Below, piece by piece: positions 46,460 to 58,412 of a stretch of DNA of 64,000 bases. Source of the DNA: Solea solea (taxonomy: Eukaryota > Chordata > Actinopteri > Pleuronectiformes > Soleidae); the NCBI RefSeq assembly GCF_958295425.1, contig NC_081149.1:8871654-8935653 (forward strand), given 5' to 3'. A program made the translations under genes and the position numbers. How positions within the stretch are numbered: position 1 is the first letter of the stretch; every line of letters begins with the position of its first letter. The notes under the pieces are model-generated. The model was given only the letters and a program-made list of their open reading frames with translations, was not told the DNA's origin and did not search any database.

Positions 46460-47762
46460 ACAACGTGTGCCAGTATCAGCAGATACTTTCAGATTGCCTC
46501 GAGTCGACCTGTCGCGTTTGAAGTGAGTGTTACTCTCCGTGCTTATCTGATGAAACTTAACAGTCAACAACTATTTTTACAGAAATCCTGCTGGCTGCAG
46601 CTTTAAAGTGAGAAGATGCACTGGGGTGTGAGCATTCGTGTTTATTTTGGGTGTATTACGACTGTCAAGTGATATGAAATCGAGACACGCTTTTTAACCC
46701 TAATCTAACCCTGACACTAATTTAATTGCTAATAATGTAAAATACATACATTTTTTGATGTCTATGGATCTCTTCTGCAGACTATCCATCCATTCATTCA
46801 TCCATTCATCTCATATTATTGCACATAATACTGTAACCACACTGCTGCCGTCACTCAGCCACGGCCACTTTTATGTATTCCGATCGCATCCAAATCATTT
46901 GATCTCAATCCCTCGCCATGTATTACACGGCAATACATCACAATCTATATTTCTTTACCACACACGGTCGCACAACATCTTTCCACGCTCAAGTGGATCA
47001 TCTTGCATGTTTTTTTACTGCTCAAAAAGGGAGATATACTTTTTCTAGTGCTGGAGAACTACACCTGAATATTTGATGAACATGTTTTAAATCATAACAA
47101 CTGTGAAGACAGAGAGCGAGGTGACCTATGAAGGGAAAGAAGCTGATTACAAGTGAGCTGTGTTTTTGTTTTTTTAGTAAATGGTACCTTTGCTACCTTA
47201 AGTGTTTATATATATATATCCGCTATTGGCACCACATTCTTTTAGGATACAAACACTCTGAGTCAGAGTAGAGAAATAGAACTCGAGGAGAAAAGATGGT
47301 GGATGGAAATGGAAAGATGCAGGACGGTGATTAGCGACACTCCGTTTCGGACCTGAGAAGAGAGAGAGGAAGGCGTGCGGAGCTGCAGGAGGGAGCAGTA
47401 GCTGGTAGGACAGTGGAAATGAATAAATATCAGGTTGATTGAATGTGATGGCGAGAGGCGGAGACAGGGCCTGCTTTCCAGGTGCCTTCTTCTAAAGATA
47501 AAGGGAAGGAAGAGAGGAAGGAGCAGTGGTTCTCTCTGGGGAAATGTTCAGAGGAAGTGGAGAATAAGTTGCGACATGGAGCAGCACCGGATGCTAAACG
47601 GCTAAAGATAGCTGGACAATATATTGTACCCTTCGTTCCATAACCAATTATGGCCGCCTTTAATGACCAAGTCATTTATTTGCTGATAGAGCATAATTGC
47701 ATGTCAGAGGGTTTGAGTGGTGATAACTGAGCTAATAAATCTCACATGATTTACTGCAACCC

Positions 47763-47786
47763 CACACACACACACACACACACACA
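47763..47786 (+). repeat. (AC)n microsatellite
   Basis: About 12 AC units. Confidence 0.95.
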
Positions 47787-48224
47787 TAAACACTGGGCCA
47801 TTTAATGCACACAAAAGGCCTTGTTAGCCTATCTGCTCGCTGCATCACGGTTCCCTCTCCACTGGAACGTTAAGTAAACCAGCAGAGATGCTAATGCGAT
47901 TAATGCACGCTTGCTCCGTACACAAATCAGAATAATTAAAAGGTCAAAGAGGGCACAGCAAGCCATTATTATCTCATCTGTGTGTATTTGTGGGTGCTAA
48001 AATGCTCCGTGGGTAGAGAGAGAGGGGGTAGTTTTTCAAAGGTAAACGATGCGCTGTTTTGGTTTACTTGTTGTTTACTTGTCCTTGCGAGGCATTAACT
48101 CGCCCGTGTTAGCTCAACAACACACTGTCCTTCAGCCACACACAAGCACAGAGTGTGTCCACACCAACGCAGAGTATCTTCCGGAAAGCGTGCATGCACA
48201 CGGTGCTGATATGCTGTCATGGAT

Positions 48225-48247
48225 GTGTGTGTGTGTGTGTGTGTGTG
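48225..48247 (+). repeat. (GT)n microsatellite
   Basis: About 11 GT units. Confidence 0.95.
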
Positions 48248-49052
48248 AGAGAGGTCTGCAGGGAGAAAAGCTGCAATGTTCAGCAGTTGTCGAGCCCAGT
48301 GTGGCCATTGTCAACCTTGCACCACTCAGCAGGGGCAGCTGAGCATAGGGTGAGGTATCTGTGGGTGTTACGCTCCGCTCTTTGGTCCGCTCTGGAGGAC
48401 GTGGTGGGCGGGCCTTTGTTACAGAATCACACACTGGCCGCACTACAGCTAATGACAGTTTTTCTCTCCCCTTTTTTAATGACAGCCACTTTAATATATA
48501 TGCTTTCAAACCCTATGCGTACAGGAGGCGACGGATGGCAAAGTAACCTCGGTCTAATAACAGTCAATCAACATTTCTGCCACTTTTACAGCACTTAAGT
48601 TTCAGCTCGACAGGCAGGGAAGGACAGTTAGCTCTTCAAAGTTCGTATCGATCCTCTTTAGCACCCGCTGTACATTAGAGGAAAAGTTTAATGTGTCCAT
48701 ATGAACAACGCAGCACTGTGCAGAAATGTCCATAAAACCTGCAGGAGTTAGACATGTGGACACTGCTACAGCTCAACAAAGAAAAAAAACAGTTCAGGAG
48801 AAAAGACAAGCACATTTTATAACCTAAAATACACTAGATTCCAGTGTTGTTTGAAGTTGTTTGAGCAAGTATCATTAAAGCTACCCTGTGGATTGTTTGA
48901 CCACTAGATGTGCTATGGAGAGGTTTTCCATGCGGCTCCACGTCTTGTTCGTTCATGTGCACACAGGGATCCAGACTTTTGCACAGTATTGTATTTATTT
49001 GTCAGAAAATTCATAATAAGACATTTCCCAGTGACTTACAATGGGCGCCAGT

Positions 49053-49545
49053 TGATATCGATATCGATTTGGTGATATATCGTCATCCTTCCTCCTCGTG
49101 CAAAGCAATAATCAATACATCAGGGCAAATATCGATAATATATCGGTCTAATGTGAACAGTCCCTGCCAGTTTGACTCGCCGAGCGTTGCTATGTCATGT
49201 CTCCTCACGGCGGTGCTGCTCCAATGAATGAATGAATGAACTTGGGCGGACGTTACCTGGCTGAAGAAGAGCGGGATCATGGTGGAGAAAGCTACGTTAA
49301 GAGATGCCCCATCCACGTTTAACACATAGACTTTATGCACTTTTTTCTGTGTTGTGAATAAACAGAGAAATCCTGCATTTTTAACTTCTTACTGTCGTTT
49401 TGTTTGCTTCAGTTAGACAGATATCGTGATGATTCGCAATAGGATTGTCTTGCAATGTATTGATTATCACACAACCGGTATATCGTGATATTATTGGTAC
49501 CGTGGACCATCGTGTCATGAGGTACCCTGTGATTCCCGCCCCTAC
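49053..49545 (+). mobile_element. hAT-like repeat, copy 2 (3' end preserved)
   Basis: Matches 18226-18655 along its length: 'atcgatttggtgatatatcg', 'catgtctcctcacggcggtg' + 'ctgctccaatgaatga', 'gttacacag/gttagacagatatcgt', 'gattgtcttgcaatgtattg' + 'attatcacac' and 'ggtaccgtggaccat'. It then ends 'gattcccgcccctac', the inverse of copy 1's TAGGGGTGGG start. It carries about 60 bp in the centre that copy 1 lacks. Confidence 0.65.
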
Positions 49546-50604
49546 CGTGCCGTGTCGACTTTGACGTCGTTTGGATAAGAAGTGGAGGAGATATCGGTAG
49601 AAATACGACAGAAACAGCTGAAAGGAGCGGCTTCAGCACCAGCTTCAGCACCACAAACTTTGAAATGTGCAAATATTAAACGGGTGCTTCACTAGCGTAG
49701 TTTAATTTACAATTTCAACCACACCATTCAGCCGCTCAGTGGGGCATTCATTTTGAAACACACACTGAAAGCAGATTCTCTCCTAGCACTGTTTTCTTTT
49801 AAGGGTCTTCAGTTCAACATGTGAAAGCCCCTCAGGTGCAGATTTAGAGGAAATCTAACATGTTAATTAAAGATAATTTCTGTCAGGGCAAAACCTTGCC
49901 TTCCTCCACCTCTGGTTTGAACCGTGGCTGTTGGTCGGCGTGGATTGAAGTCCAGGTCCACTGGTGTCAATTATGAGTTGTTTCCTGATCTGGCTTATGT
50001 TGCCACTACGGGCTGTGTGGGTTGGCTGTGAAAGTACACAGCACTACAGCACAGTGTAGCTTGGAAAAACACAAGTTATTTTGGTATCTTTCTCTATGTT
50101 TGATATTGGAGACAATCATACGATACTTGTCTGCTCCGCTTGTTGGAAACAGGGCTTTAATGCACGACTTCTCTTTCTTCCCAAGGCTATGATTGTTTAG
50201 TATCTGAGTAAGGAAGCACCCCGGGGGCCCGTGTGTGTGTATATACAGCCACTTTAATGGGGGCTCTTTTTATTTGAGCGGGTTATGATACAGAGATTGA
50301 CAATCTTGACGATCCCTGTGGGAGCCGCGTGGAGCCTTCCCCCGCCGCTATAGATTTTCAGAGATGGATGAAAATTAAATTTAACAACTCTTTCTCAGGT
50401 TACTTGTAGGGAAGGCGGGAAGTGTGGGAGGGGAGAAGTGGAGGCAGATGGAGGTGAAGGGGGGGGAGGGGGCGGCGGCGATGCGAGAAGTAGGCAGGGA
50501 GCGGAGGTGTTGCCCGGGTGACAGGAGAGGAGGATGAAGTGGGACGTGCCAGTGAAGCAACAGTAATCTGCTGCTCTGGCTAGTTGACAGTATTCACACA
50601 CACA
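49546..50604. other. Intron, no gene seen
   Basis: Contains a G-rich stretch at 50455-50480. No exon recognised. Confidence 0.5.
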
Positions 50605-50850
50605 GAGAGGTTTGTGCACCTATTCTTTGTAGGACACTGCATTGACTTCTATTCATTTGAACAAAGCATTATCCTTAACCTTAACCACAACCTGTTAATG
50701 CCTAACCCTAACCTTAACCTAACCACAATTCAAATCTTAAAACCCTAAAGGTTTTGCCTCATTGGAACCAGGTTTTGATCTCCATGAGGACTACTGGTCC
50801 CGACGAGGTCAGTGTTTATGCCAGAAGATACAAGTACACACGCAGTCTTA
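50605..50850 (+). repeat. CA-tailed repeat family with telomere-like core
   Basis: 'aggacactgcattgacttct', then 'ccttaaccttaaccacaacc', 'gcctaaccctaaccttaacc', 'ggttttgcctcattggaacc', 'aggttttgatctccatgagg' and 'gacgaggtcagtgtttatgc'. This is the same order as 3240-3780, but the CA tail is almost lost. Confidence 0.65.
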
Positions 50851-50997
50851 GTCCATCCGTGGCCTCCAGCACACCACCAGCAAACACAGGTCCACAATCA
50901 GTGTCCAGCAGGAGGTGGACAGTCTGTGAGGTGTTTTATGGCCACGGCGCTCCATGCAAACTTGGCACGACCCGCTCAGACTGACATAATGAGGGAA

Positions 50998-51064
50998 ACG
51001 GCGAGAGGGAGGGAGAGAGAGAGAGACAGCGAAAGAGAGTGGAGTGAGGAAGACAGACAGGCAG
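50998..51064 (+). repeat. (GA)-rich purine tract
   Basis: gagagggagggagagagagagaga-type sequence with few pyrimidines. Confidence 0.85.
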
Positions 51065-51258
51065 GGACACACAATCAGACAGAGAGAAAAGAGACAATGT
51101 TCAAGAAGTGGCAGCACTACTTCTCTCCTCTTCCATTTCTTCTACAGTCTCTGTGAGTGTCTCTCTCTCCCTGTGTTTCTTCCCGTACTGCTCCTCCTCT
51201 CTCCCGTCCTTTTGTCACTCTCTGCCTTCCCACTCTTTTAAATGTTTTGGATGGTTTT

Positions 51259-51260
51259 TG

Positions 51261-51301
<41 letters not shown>
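51259..51301 (+). repeat. (TG)n microsatellite, about 21 units
   Basis: TG repeats with one CG interruption. Confidence 0.97.
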
Positions 51302-51303
<2 letters not shown>

Positions 51304-51789
51304 CACTCGATATTCTGGCTAAGCCAGTGTCCCAGTGAAGTGGCGACGGCTGGGCGATGAATAAGGAAATAATGGGTGGAGGCATGGATTGACCTTGGCG
51401 AGAAAAGAGTGAGACATAGAGGGGCTGAGAGGAGCGCAAATGGAGAATACTGGGAAACCCTCAGGTGGGCGCTTAGAGTGGTTCCCTCTCTCCTTAAGTC
51501 CTGATTGTTTTTCTGTCTTATTTTCTCTCTCTTCTCTTCCCCTTCTCCACTTTGTTCCAGGACATCTTTCTTTCTTTTTTGTTGGCACATGTGCTTTGAT
51601 GCTCGCGGCGTTTTATCTTGATAACCTGCAGCATTGAGGGACTAGGATGTGTGACAGTGTGTTTGTGTATTTGTGTGATTGCCGGCGTTATTGTCATGAG
51701 AGTCACGTAGCTCTGCTGTCTGCCTCCGCCTGCCTCCTGTATGTTCAAAGGCTGTGGCGCTCCGTGGCTCCTCCAGGACTCAAACTGCG

Positions 51790-51812
51790 GCTGCTGCTGC
51801 TGCTGCTGCTGC
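51790..51812 (+). repeat. (CTG)n trinucleotide repeat
   Basis: Seven CTG units in otherwise GC-richer intronic DNA. No exon boundary supports coding use. Confidence 0.92.
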
Positions 51813-52287
51813 CTCTGCCGCGTTTGTGACACGGGCTTCTTCACAAACTCTGTCATGGCTTCCTGTGCACCTTTCGGGACTTTTTAAAGTCATTTGTAGC
51901 CAGTCACTTTGAGTTCATCTGATTCCCAGAATGTCACTTCTTCTTCAGATGCTACTCTGATTCACATCCTTTCCCATGTTTTTGTGAGAGTGAAAATTGT
52001 TTCATTGCTGTTGGAGCTGATTCGGATTCACCGTCTGGCTTTTTTTTCCCCACACTGTCCCTTTAATATTGACTTTGACGCGTGAGCGTGCCAAAATGAA
52101 AGCCTCCAGTCAATCAGCGTTGCCACTCCCTTTTTAAACTAATCATTTTCCTACTGTTTGTCAGTTGCCGGCTCATATTTAGTGACAGTGCAGGATGTGG
52201 GAGAACAAGCTGTTAGTAGTAGAGCAGCTGTGCCAGTTAGACTGGTTATTCTTCATGATTATACCACTCTAATGACCTTAGTGGTGG

Positions 52288-52294
52288 TGTGTGT

Positions 52295-52325
<31 letters not shown>
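52288..52325 (+). repeat. (GT)n microsatellite
   Basis: About 18 units with one CT interruption. First of a four-tract GT cluster. Confidence 0.96.
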
Positions 52326-52330
<5 letters not shown>

Positions 52331-52461
52331 CCATTAAGCTCCTGAAGCGATAACGAAACTGACAAGAAAGTACAATTTCTCTCTCTCTGGATATTGCTTC
52401 ATGGTGACCCAACCCATGGCTTTCACACTCTGTCACTGAGACCTGACATTAATGAGCATGG

Positions 52462-52463
<2 letters not shown>

Positions 52464-52497
<34 letters not shown>

Positions 52498-52498
52498 A
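52464..52498 (+). repeat. (TG)n microsatellite
   Basis: About 15 units ending in CGTG. Confidence 0.96.
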
Positions 52499-52611
52499 TG
52501 AGAGTTCTCACTAGCCTGCAGGGTTTTGAGAGTCAATACAGGCCAGCACCTCTCCTCTCCTCCCTTCATGGCACAGTGAATCGCAAATGAGGATGTGCAC
52601 GAATGTACAGT

Positions 52612-52635
52612 ATGTGTGTGTGTGTGTGTGTGTGT
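52612..52635 (+). repeat. (TG)n microsatellite
   Basis: About 11 units. Confidence 0.96.
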
Positions 52636-52845
52636 ACATGCATGTGCATGTGAGAAGCCTGTGCAGCGATCCTTGATGTACAGCTTGGCCTCCCCCTGCT
52701 CTTGTGTTGTGTAGCTTCTCGAGAAGAAAGTTGTTTTTTTCCTCCCCTGTTAATTAGTCAAGTGAATCTCCTGAGTTTGAACCATCATTTATTCATCATA
52801 CCCTCAGTTCGATCCTATCGCTGAATAGCGAGTTAATGTGCTTAC

Positions 52846-52846
52846 A

Positions 52847-52889
<43 letters not shown>
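52846..52889 (+). repeat. (TG)n microsatellite
   Basis: About 20 units with a TATA interruption. Confidence 0.96.
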
Positions 52890-52954
52890 AGTGTTTGCTT
52901 GTTTGTGCATTTGGGATCAAATCCCCCTCAGAAATCAGGGTTCACAAAGTCATA

Positions 52955-52982
52955 TCCACACACACACACACAGACACACACG
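52955..52982 (+). repeat. (CA)n microsatellite
   Basis: CA units with a GACA interruption, complementary to the GT tract 70 bp upstream. Confidence 0.94.
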
Positions 52983-52999
52983 CACTCTCACTCAGGTGC

Positions 53000-55069
53000 A
53001 CACTTATAGCAAAGCAGTCACTATAGGGATGAAAACACAGTGAATAATTCTACATACAATTACTTTCCTCATCCACATCGTCTCACACCCACGCTGTTGT
53101 TTTCATATAATGAGTTTAAACGACTGAAGACGGCAAGAGGATACGCAGAGCGAGATCAAACCTGCAGCTGACATTTGCATTGGTACTGGGATTTCTTACA
53201 TCTGTGGAGGAGATGTATGCGCGGCGTGATGCGGGATGAAACGTGGCTGATGTGTCAACATGGGTCTGTGTGACGAGAGGAAGTTTTGTGGCTGTCTTCG
53301 CGTAAATCCGCGTAAATAAATGTACGAACTCTATCTAAATTAGGATATTTAGAGTGAACTCATGATATGAACGGAATCCTCGGAGCGAGTGGGAATGTGG
53401 AAACTGATGATGCAGGAAATATTACTTAAGTGTTTTTTTTCTCCAGCACACTTCAACTACAATTTTGGGAAATATTTACGTTTTTTTTTTTTACCAGAGA
53501 GAGATGTACCAAGCTGTTATCTGGGCTGTGTAGATTAAAATGAAATGTCTTACTGAACAAGAAGAGGCTGAAAAAATGACGTTTGTGAAGGACGTTTTAG
53601 TAGTTTAGTTAGTTTAGTATTTGCATGGTTGAATATGTGATTATTGGCTCAGAATTGTACTGCAGAATTAGTTTCTCCCCTGTTACATGACAGTCCAGTT
53701 CACCTGCTTCACCTCAGCTCCTCTAACAACTCCATATGTCTTATTTTTTCTACCATTTTTATGTTTGTTGGGCATCTGTGATGTGGCAATAGCACATTTT
53801 CACTCAGAGCACGTGCCCGTCCTGCTGGCAACAGACCTTCTGCTCATAAAAACTTACTTCAAAAAAGTCACTTTGGACAGAATTGGAGGCGGTTGCAGCA
53901 AAGCTGAGAGTTCATCACATTCAACTAATAAAGTTTGAGCTGAGTCGAATTATCTGCTGTTTATGGAGGAAATAATACATCACAATCATTTAGGGCCCGA
54001 GGTGACATCTCCAGTACTGCTGTTCATCATCAAAACTGTGTACAGTAAATATGTGTTAGGGCTTTCTTGTGTGCCTGAAAATCATGCTTGAACTAATATT
54101 ACTTGACACGCTATTTCGATCAAAGTACCGCACGCGTGTGGCGACAAAAGCTCGAGGCGTCGCCAACTGTAGCTAACAGTTACGCTCATGTTTTCCCTTA
54201 GTTTGCCATCTGTGGTGCGGAACCAAAATGATGTCTACACGTGGCTTTCATTTATTGTCATGATTATCTGCTCGGGAGGACATTTAAACTTGTTTTTCCG
54301 TTCCCTGTTGTGATGACTACTTTACTCAGTCTGAAGCGTTTGTAGGCTGTATATTTTGATTTCAAATTTGATTTTAAGGTTTACACCCAACCTCATATGG
54401 AGTTACTATAAGAAGTGACAGTGCTATTGTGTATAAATGTCAAATCTTTTTGCACGAAGATATCGGAGTATTGACCACAACAAGATGCTGTGCAAATCAA
54501 TGTTAATGCATTGCAGATCCATAATGACTTTACACCACTGTATGCGCGGTAACAAAGGGTTCACTTTGAAGGACGCAGCTTCGCTCAGCCTCGCCACATT
54601 CCCCCTCCGGGCAGGGGTCGAACGTGGAGCTCTCGATCTGCCCCGTTTGTCACAACTACATAGATGAGAAGCGAGATGTGGGGGTGAAATTGGCTGTGAA
54701 GAGTGAGGAGATGATGAAGGGCTGTGGCAGTATTTCTGAGAGCCTCCCCTCCTCCTCTCCCTTTTCATATATATTTTCTTTTTCCTGAGCGTTCACAGTT
54801 ACACGACATAAAAAAGTCGACCTCTGGCATAAGATCTCTTCGGGGATGGGTTCCCTTTAGTGTTGTACCTCGGATCTATCAGCATTTTTCGTGAAAAAAC
54901 GGTTTTACCTCGGCTGTGGCTGCACGTGGGCGCTTCCTGGTGGATGCACTGTGCACTAAATCACACAGACAACATGTGATGCCTCGCTGATCTTTTGTCA
55001 GGGTCCTCTCTTTTAATGGCGTCCCTCCACAAGATGATCAGAGGTCAGTATCAGTGAAGATGACTGAGT
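53000..55069. other. Intron, no gene seen
   Basis: No exon or repeat family recognised. Confidence 0.5.
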
Positions 55070-55245
55070 CTGTTACATTGTCCTGCTCAAAGACACTTCA
55101 GCAATTCAAATTCCAATTTTATGGACTTGGTCTGGCACATTCCAAATATGCAAAAACATGATCATTTAAACTTGTTCGACGAGGTTTGAACACAGGTCCT
55201 GTCAGTCATGTTTCACTCAGGTCTCTAACCACTCCTGAGAAAAAT
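55070..55245 (-). mobile_element. Degraded tRNA-derived SINE copy
   Basis: 'ttgtcctgctcaaagacact' + 'tcagca' and the downstream 'aggtttgaacacaggtcctg' with 'gtctctaacc' resemble the reverse strand of the SINE family, with heavy divergence. Confidence 0.35.
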
Positions 55246-55579
55246 GTCTGGCTCTTAAGCTGCTAAATGCTCCGTTATGTTCACCAGCTTGTGTGCTGTT
55301 TAGTCCTGAGCCAGTTGTGTGCAGTGGCTTTTCAAAAGGTTGAGTTGAAAATTGCTGCCTGCTGTGACCAGGGGCAAGAGGCTTTGAAGGCCCCTGGGCG
55401 TATTTACAGCATTTCCAACCATAGTGACATGTCATTCTCCTCTATGACTGACTATGATAATATCATGTGTAATGACACAGAAACAAGCCAACACTCACCA
55501 TTAAGTTCTGAAAGTTCTTTCATGTTGTCTCATTGTTGTGCCATACACTTGTGAAATGTATGTCTCTATACACTACAGT

Positions 55580-55747
55580 TTTGCCATTCACCCATTCATA
55601 CAGCCCATTCTATCACACATCTGTCATAACCATTCACACGTTGCCTTGCCCAGGGACATTGGGCATGGGTGTGTAGACTAGCAGAGTCTGAGATTGAACC
55701 CCTGACCTTCTGGCTGAAAGACAACTCGCTCCACCGCTTAGCCATGT
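55580..55747 (-). mobile_element. tRNA-derived SINE, well preserved 5' part
   Basis: The minus strand starts CATGGCTAAGCGGTGGAGCG, then 'agttgtctttcagccagaag' + 'gtcaggggttcaatctc' (recognisable B-box region) and 'aatgtccctgggcaaggcaa'. Same family as 9278-9512. Confidence 0.65.
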
Positions 55748-57737
55748 CACGTAATCAAACAGTTTTTTGCTCCCATTGGCAAAAAATGTGTGTTTTATAG
55801 TTCTAAATGTGTTAATTTCTTTAAATGTATATAATGTCTCAATGCATTCTGTCCCTTGCCAGAGGAAGTTAGATATCACGAGACAAAGTGGCAGTGATTA
55901 GGGACAGAATCATTTAACCGGTCATTAGTAATGATCAAATGGTCAAAGCAGCTTTTGTGAAGCTGTTTACATGCGGCTCCAGGTGATTCATTCCCGGTCT
56001 CAGCGGCAGTTTTATGTCCCAGTGATCCACAGCGTGCACAGGGTCAAAGGGACTTACTGAGGTTAAATGTGGGGTCACATCAGGAAATGTAAAGGAGACT
56101 GGATTTGTGATAATGCTCGGCAGGGTGCGAGATGAGGGCAGATCTGTAGCATGCAGCGTCATCTACAGAGGGAAACATGTGTGCACATCTGCTCCGAAAC
56201 TTGGCTGGAGGCTGAGAGAAACAGCAGGTCACAACCAGATGTCAGCTGGAGATAAGAGTGGTGAGTTGTTGTTTTGTTTTTTTGTTTTTTTTAACCAAAG
56301 GCAGTCAGTGTTGCATTTTGTTGTGGGAACAGTAAAGAAAGGATGCAATTAAGAGCAGAGTGAGAGAGAGAGAGCACGAGAGACAGAGACAAAGAAAGAG
56401 GAGAGAGAACATGCCGTGAGTGACTGGCAATCTTTTAAGTGGGAACTGGAAATGTGTCCAGTGAAGCATGAAGGGATCTGCAGTCAGAGCTTGGAGGGGG
56501 GAAAGTGAAAAGACGGCAAAAACTAAGCAGAGAACAGAGATTCTGAATTTTTTAAGAACAACCATGTTTACGGGGCAGCAGCCCTCACGAGCGTTTGTGA
56601 AATATGACAAGCTACGAGCAAGTCTCAGGTAAGGAGACTCTGAGAGACCCGTGTCTGTTTGTGTCTCTCTGTCCATCTTCCAGGAGTTCCCCAGCGAGAT
56701 TTATGTCCTGCTGTCAAACCTGAGACAACCTCCTGTCAAACACACGTTCCAAAGTCTATTTATAACCAAACACTTACTCACAAACACTAATGAGTCTCTG
56801 GGTGACAAATGGGTTTTGGAGGACACCTTGCACACCCGTCTTCCTCTTCTCTGCACCCTCATTTCCCATCGTTCATCCAGCTCTTGGCCCCAATACACAC
56901 GTCTTCCTCCTTAAATTTCATTTTGTTTATTTCCTGGTGTACAAACCACCATCTGGCCCACTTCTGCCAGCCCTCCCTCCACTTTTCACTTGTTTTTTTT
57001 TTTCAAGGCCTTAAAGCATCAATTTGTCTCCTCTTCTTCACCAACCTCTTTCTGCCAAGCCTCAATTTTTGTCTGTAGCTCGCAGTTATCTCCACTTCAC
57101 TTGTCTCTCCTCTTGCTTTGTAGTTTCCTTTGTCTCTTAGTCGCCCCGTCTGTCCGTCTCTGTCTCTTTGTCTCACAGCTGGAATTGAGTCAGTACTACT
57201 GCTGGATTAGCCATGGGCTGCTCTGCCAAGTGCTCTGGGGGCTGTGGGGCAAAACACTTAACAATTGTCAGATTTCTGTTTCATTGAGCCAGCAGGTGGC
57301 AAGATGAAGAGCCACCACAACAATGACTAAAATAGAGACATGTCTTGACATCTCTATTCACACTTTTATAGTGTTAGGTCCCTACAGGAGTCCTGCTGCA
57401 GCTCCCCAGGTGTGATAGCCATTCTGTTGTGCATATGTGTCCAGAGAGGCAGATTTCTCATGGGCGTGATTGGCAGCATGAGGTATTAAGACTGAAGGAA
57501 AACAACACTAAGATGATGAGCCCCGGGGACTCATCGTAAAATGTCACTTTTACTTTGTTAAATGCTACTTAGAGCTCTGAGTATAAGAGACTGTGAAATG
57601 TTAGCAAGTGCCTGCAGCTGTTGAGCCCACTGTACAAGGCAGAATGTGGCTAAAAATATAGGCGTACCACAATGTAAGTCACACTGTCTGTGTATGTAAA
57701 TGTGTGTTTGAAACGTTGGCTTGGCTACATTTTTTGG
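55748..57737. other. Intron, no gene seen
   Basis: Contains GA-rich DNA at 56360-56405 and a T-rich tract at 56268-56292. A decent acceptor (tgtccatcttccag, 56685) has no matching donor or known peptide downstream. Confidence 0.5.
57289..57302 (+). promoter_or_regulatory. CTCF-like motif
   Basis: CCAGCAGGTGGCAA matches the CTCF core except the last base. Motif evidence only. Confidence 0.3.
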
Positions 57738-57790
57738 CCCCTGTGACAGACTGGTGACCTGTCCGGGGTACAGGGGTGTGGTCAAGTCCC
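57738..57790 (+). mobile_element. L2-like LINE tail fragment
   Basis: 'ccctgtgacagactggtgac' + 'ctgtccggggtaca' is the second half of the tail seen at 32864-33100. Confidence 0.5.
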
Positions 57791-57942
57791 GAGTCTCCAG
57801 TGTTACCCAATGGCTCACGAACAACTATAAAAAGGTCGTACATGAAACCAAAACACACAGAAAAACAAACACAATCTCTGCAACAACAAACTGTGTGCCC
57901 ATAACTTTTGCCTTCCTGCCAGGAACTACTGTATTTCTAACG

Positions 57943-58000
57943 CACACACGGGGAGAACATGCACCTGGGTCTTCTTGCTAACCACTACACCAACTGTCTT
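57943..58000 (-). mobile_element. L2-like LINE tail fragment, opposite orientation
   Basis: 'cacacacggggagaacatgc' + 'acctgggtcttcttgctaac' + 'cactacaccaactg' is the reverse strand of the first half of the same tail. Confidence 0.5.
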
Positions 58001-58020
58001 ACAAAACAAGCAAACAAAAT

Positions 58021-58022
<2 letters not shown>

Positions 58023-58058
<36 letters not shown>

Positions 58059-58086
58059 TATATACACATATACACATATACATATT

Positions 58087-58118
<32 letters not shown>

Positions 58119-58152
58119 TATATATATATACATATATATGTATATATATATA
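58023..58152. repeat. (TA)n / (TATACA) microsatellite
   Basis: About 130 bp of TA with CA and TT interruptions, largely self-complementary. Confidence 0.95.
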
Positions 58153-58320
58153 AATATGTATAAATATATCAACCTAAAACTCCACATGCAAAGTTCAAGT
58201 CCAGGTCAGTGCTTGGGTCACAGTTGAGTATCGAGCCCCGGGATTAGGACTTGAGTTGAACTCAAGTACAAAAACACAGCCAAGGCTTATTTACCCACAT
58301 CTCACCATGTGTCACCTGGG

Positions 58321-58412
58321 ATTGTCTACAGCTGCCCCGTGACCTCTGAAAAATAAGTTGTATGCATGGATGGATGGATGGGTGGATGGATGGATAGACG
58401 GTTGGATGGAGA
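58321..58412 (+). mobile_element. L2-like LINE terminal tail with (GGAT)n end
   Basis: 'cagctgccccgtgacctctg' + 'aaaaataag' leads into about nine GGATGGAT-type units, the usual extreme 3' end of this LINE tail. Confidence 0.55.

Larger units (their letters stand above)
46458..49052. other. Intron, no gene seen
   Basis: Holds small AC, TA and GT tracts (listed separately) and a motif-rich unique stretch at 47875-47985. A short 'aaccctaatctaaccctgac' string at 46697 may be a crumb of the CA-tailed family. Confidence 0.5.

Noticed and set aside
51790..51812. CTG repeat as a polyleucine or polyglutamine exon
   Set aside because: Open frames exist on both strands, but no splice sites or conserved flanks support coding.
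56686..56780. Exon after the acceptor 'ctgtccatcttccag'
   Set aside because: The peptide EFPSEIYVLLSNLRQPPVK is open, but no good donor follows and I know no matching protein.
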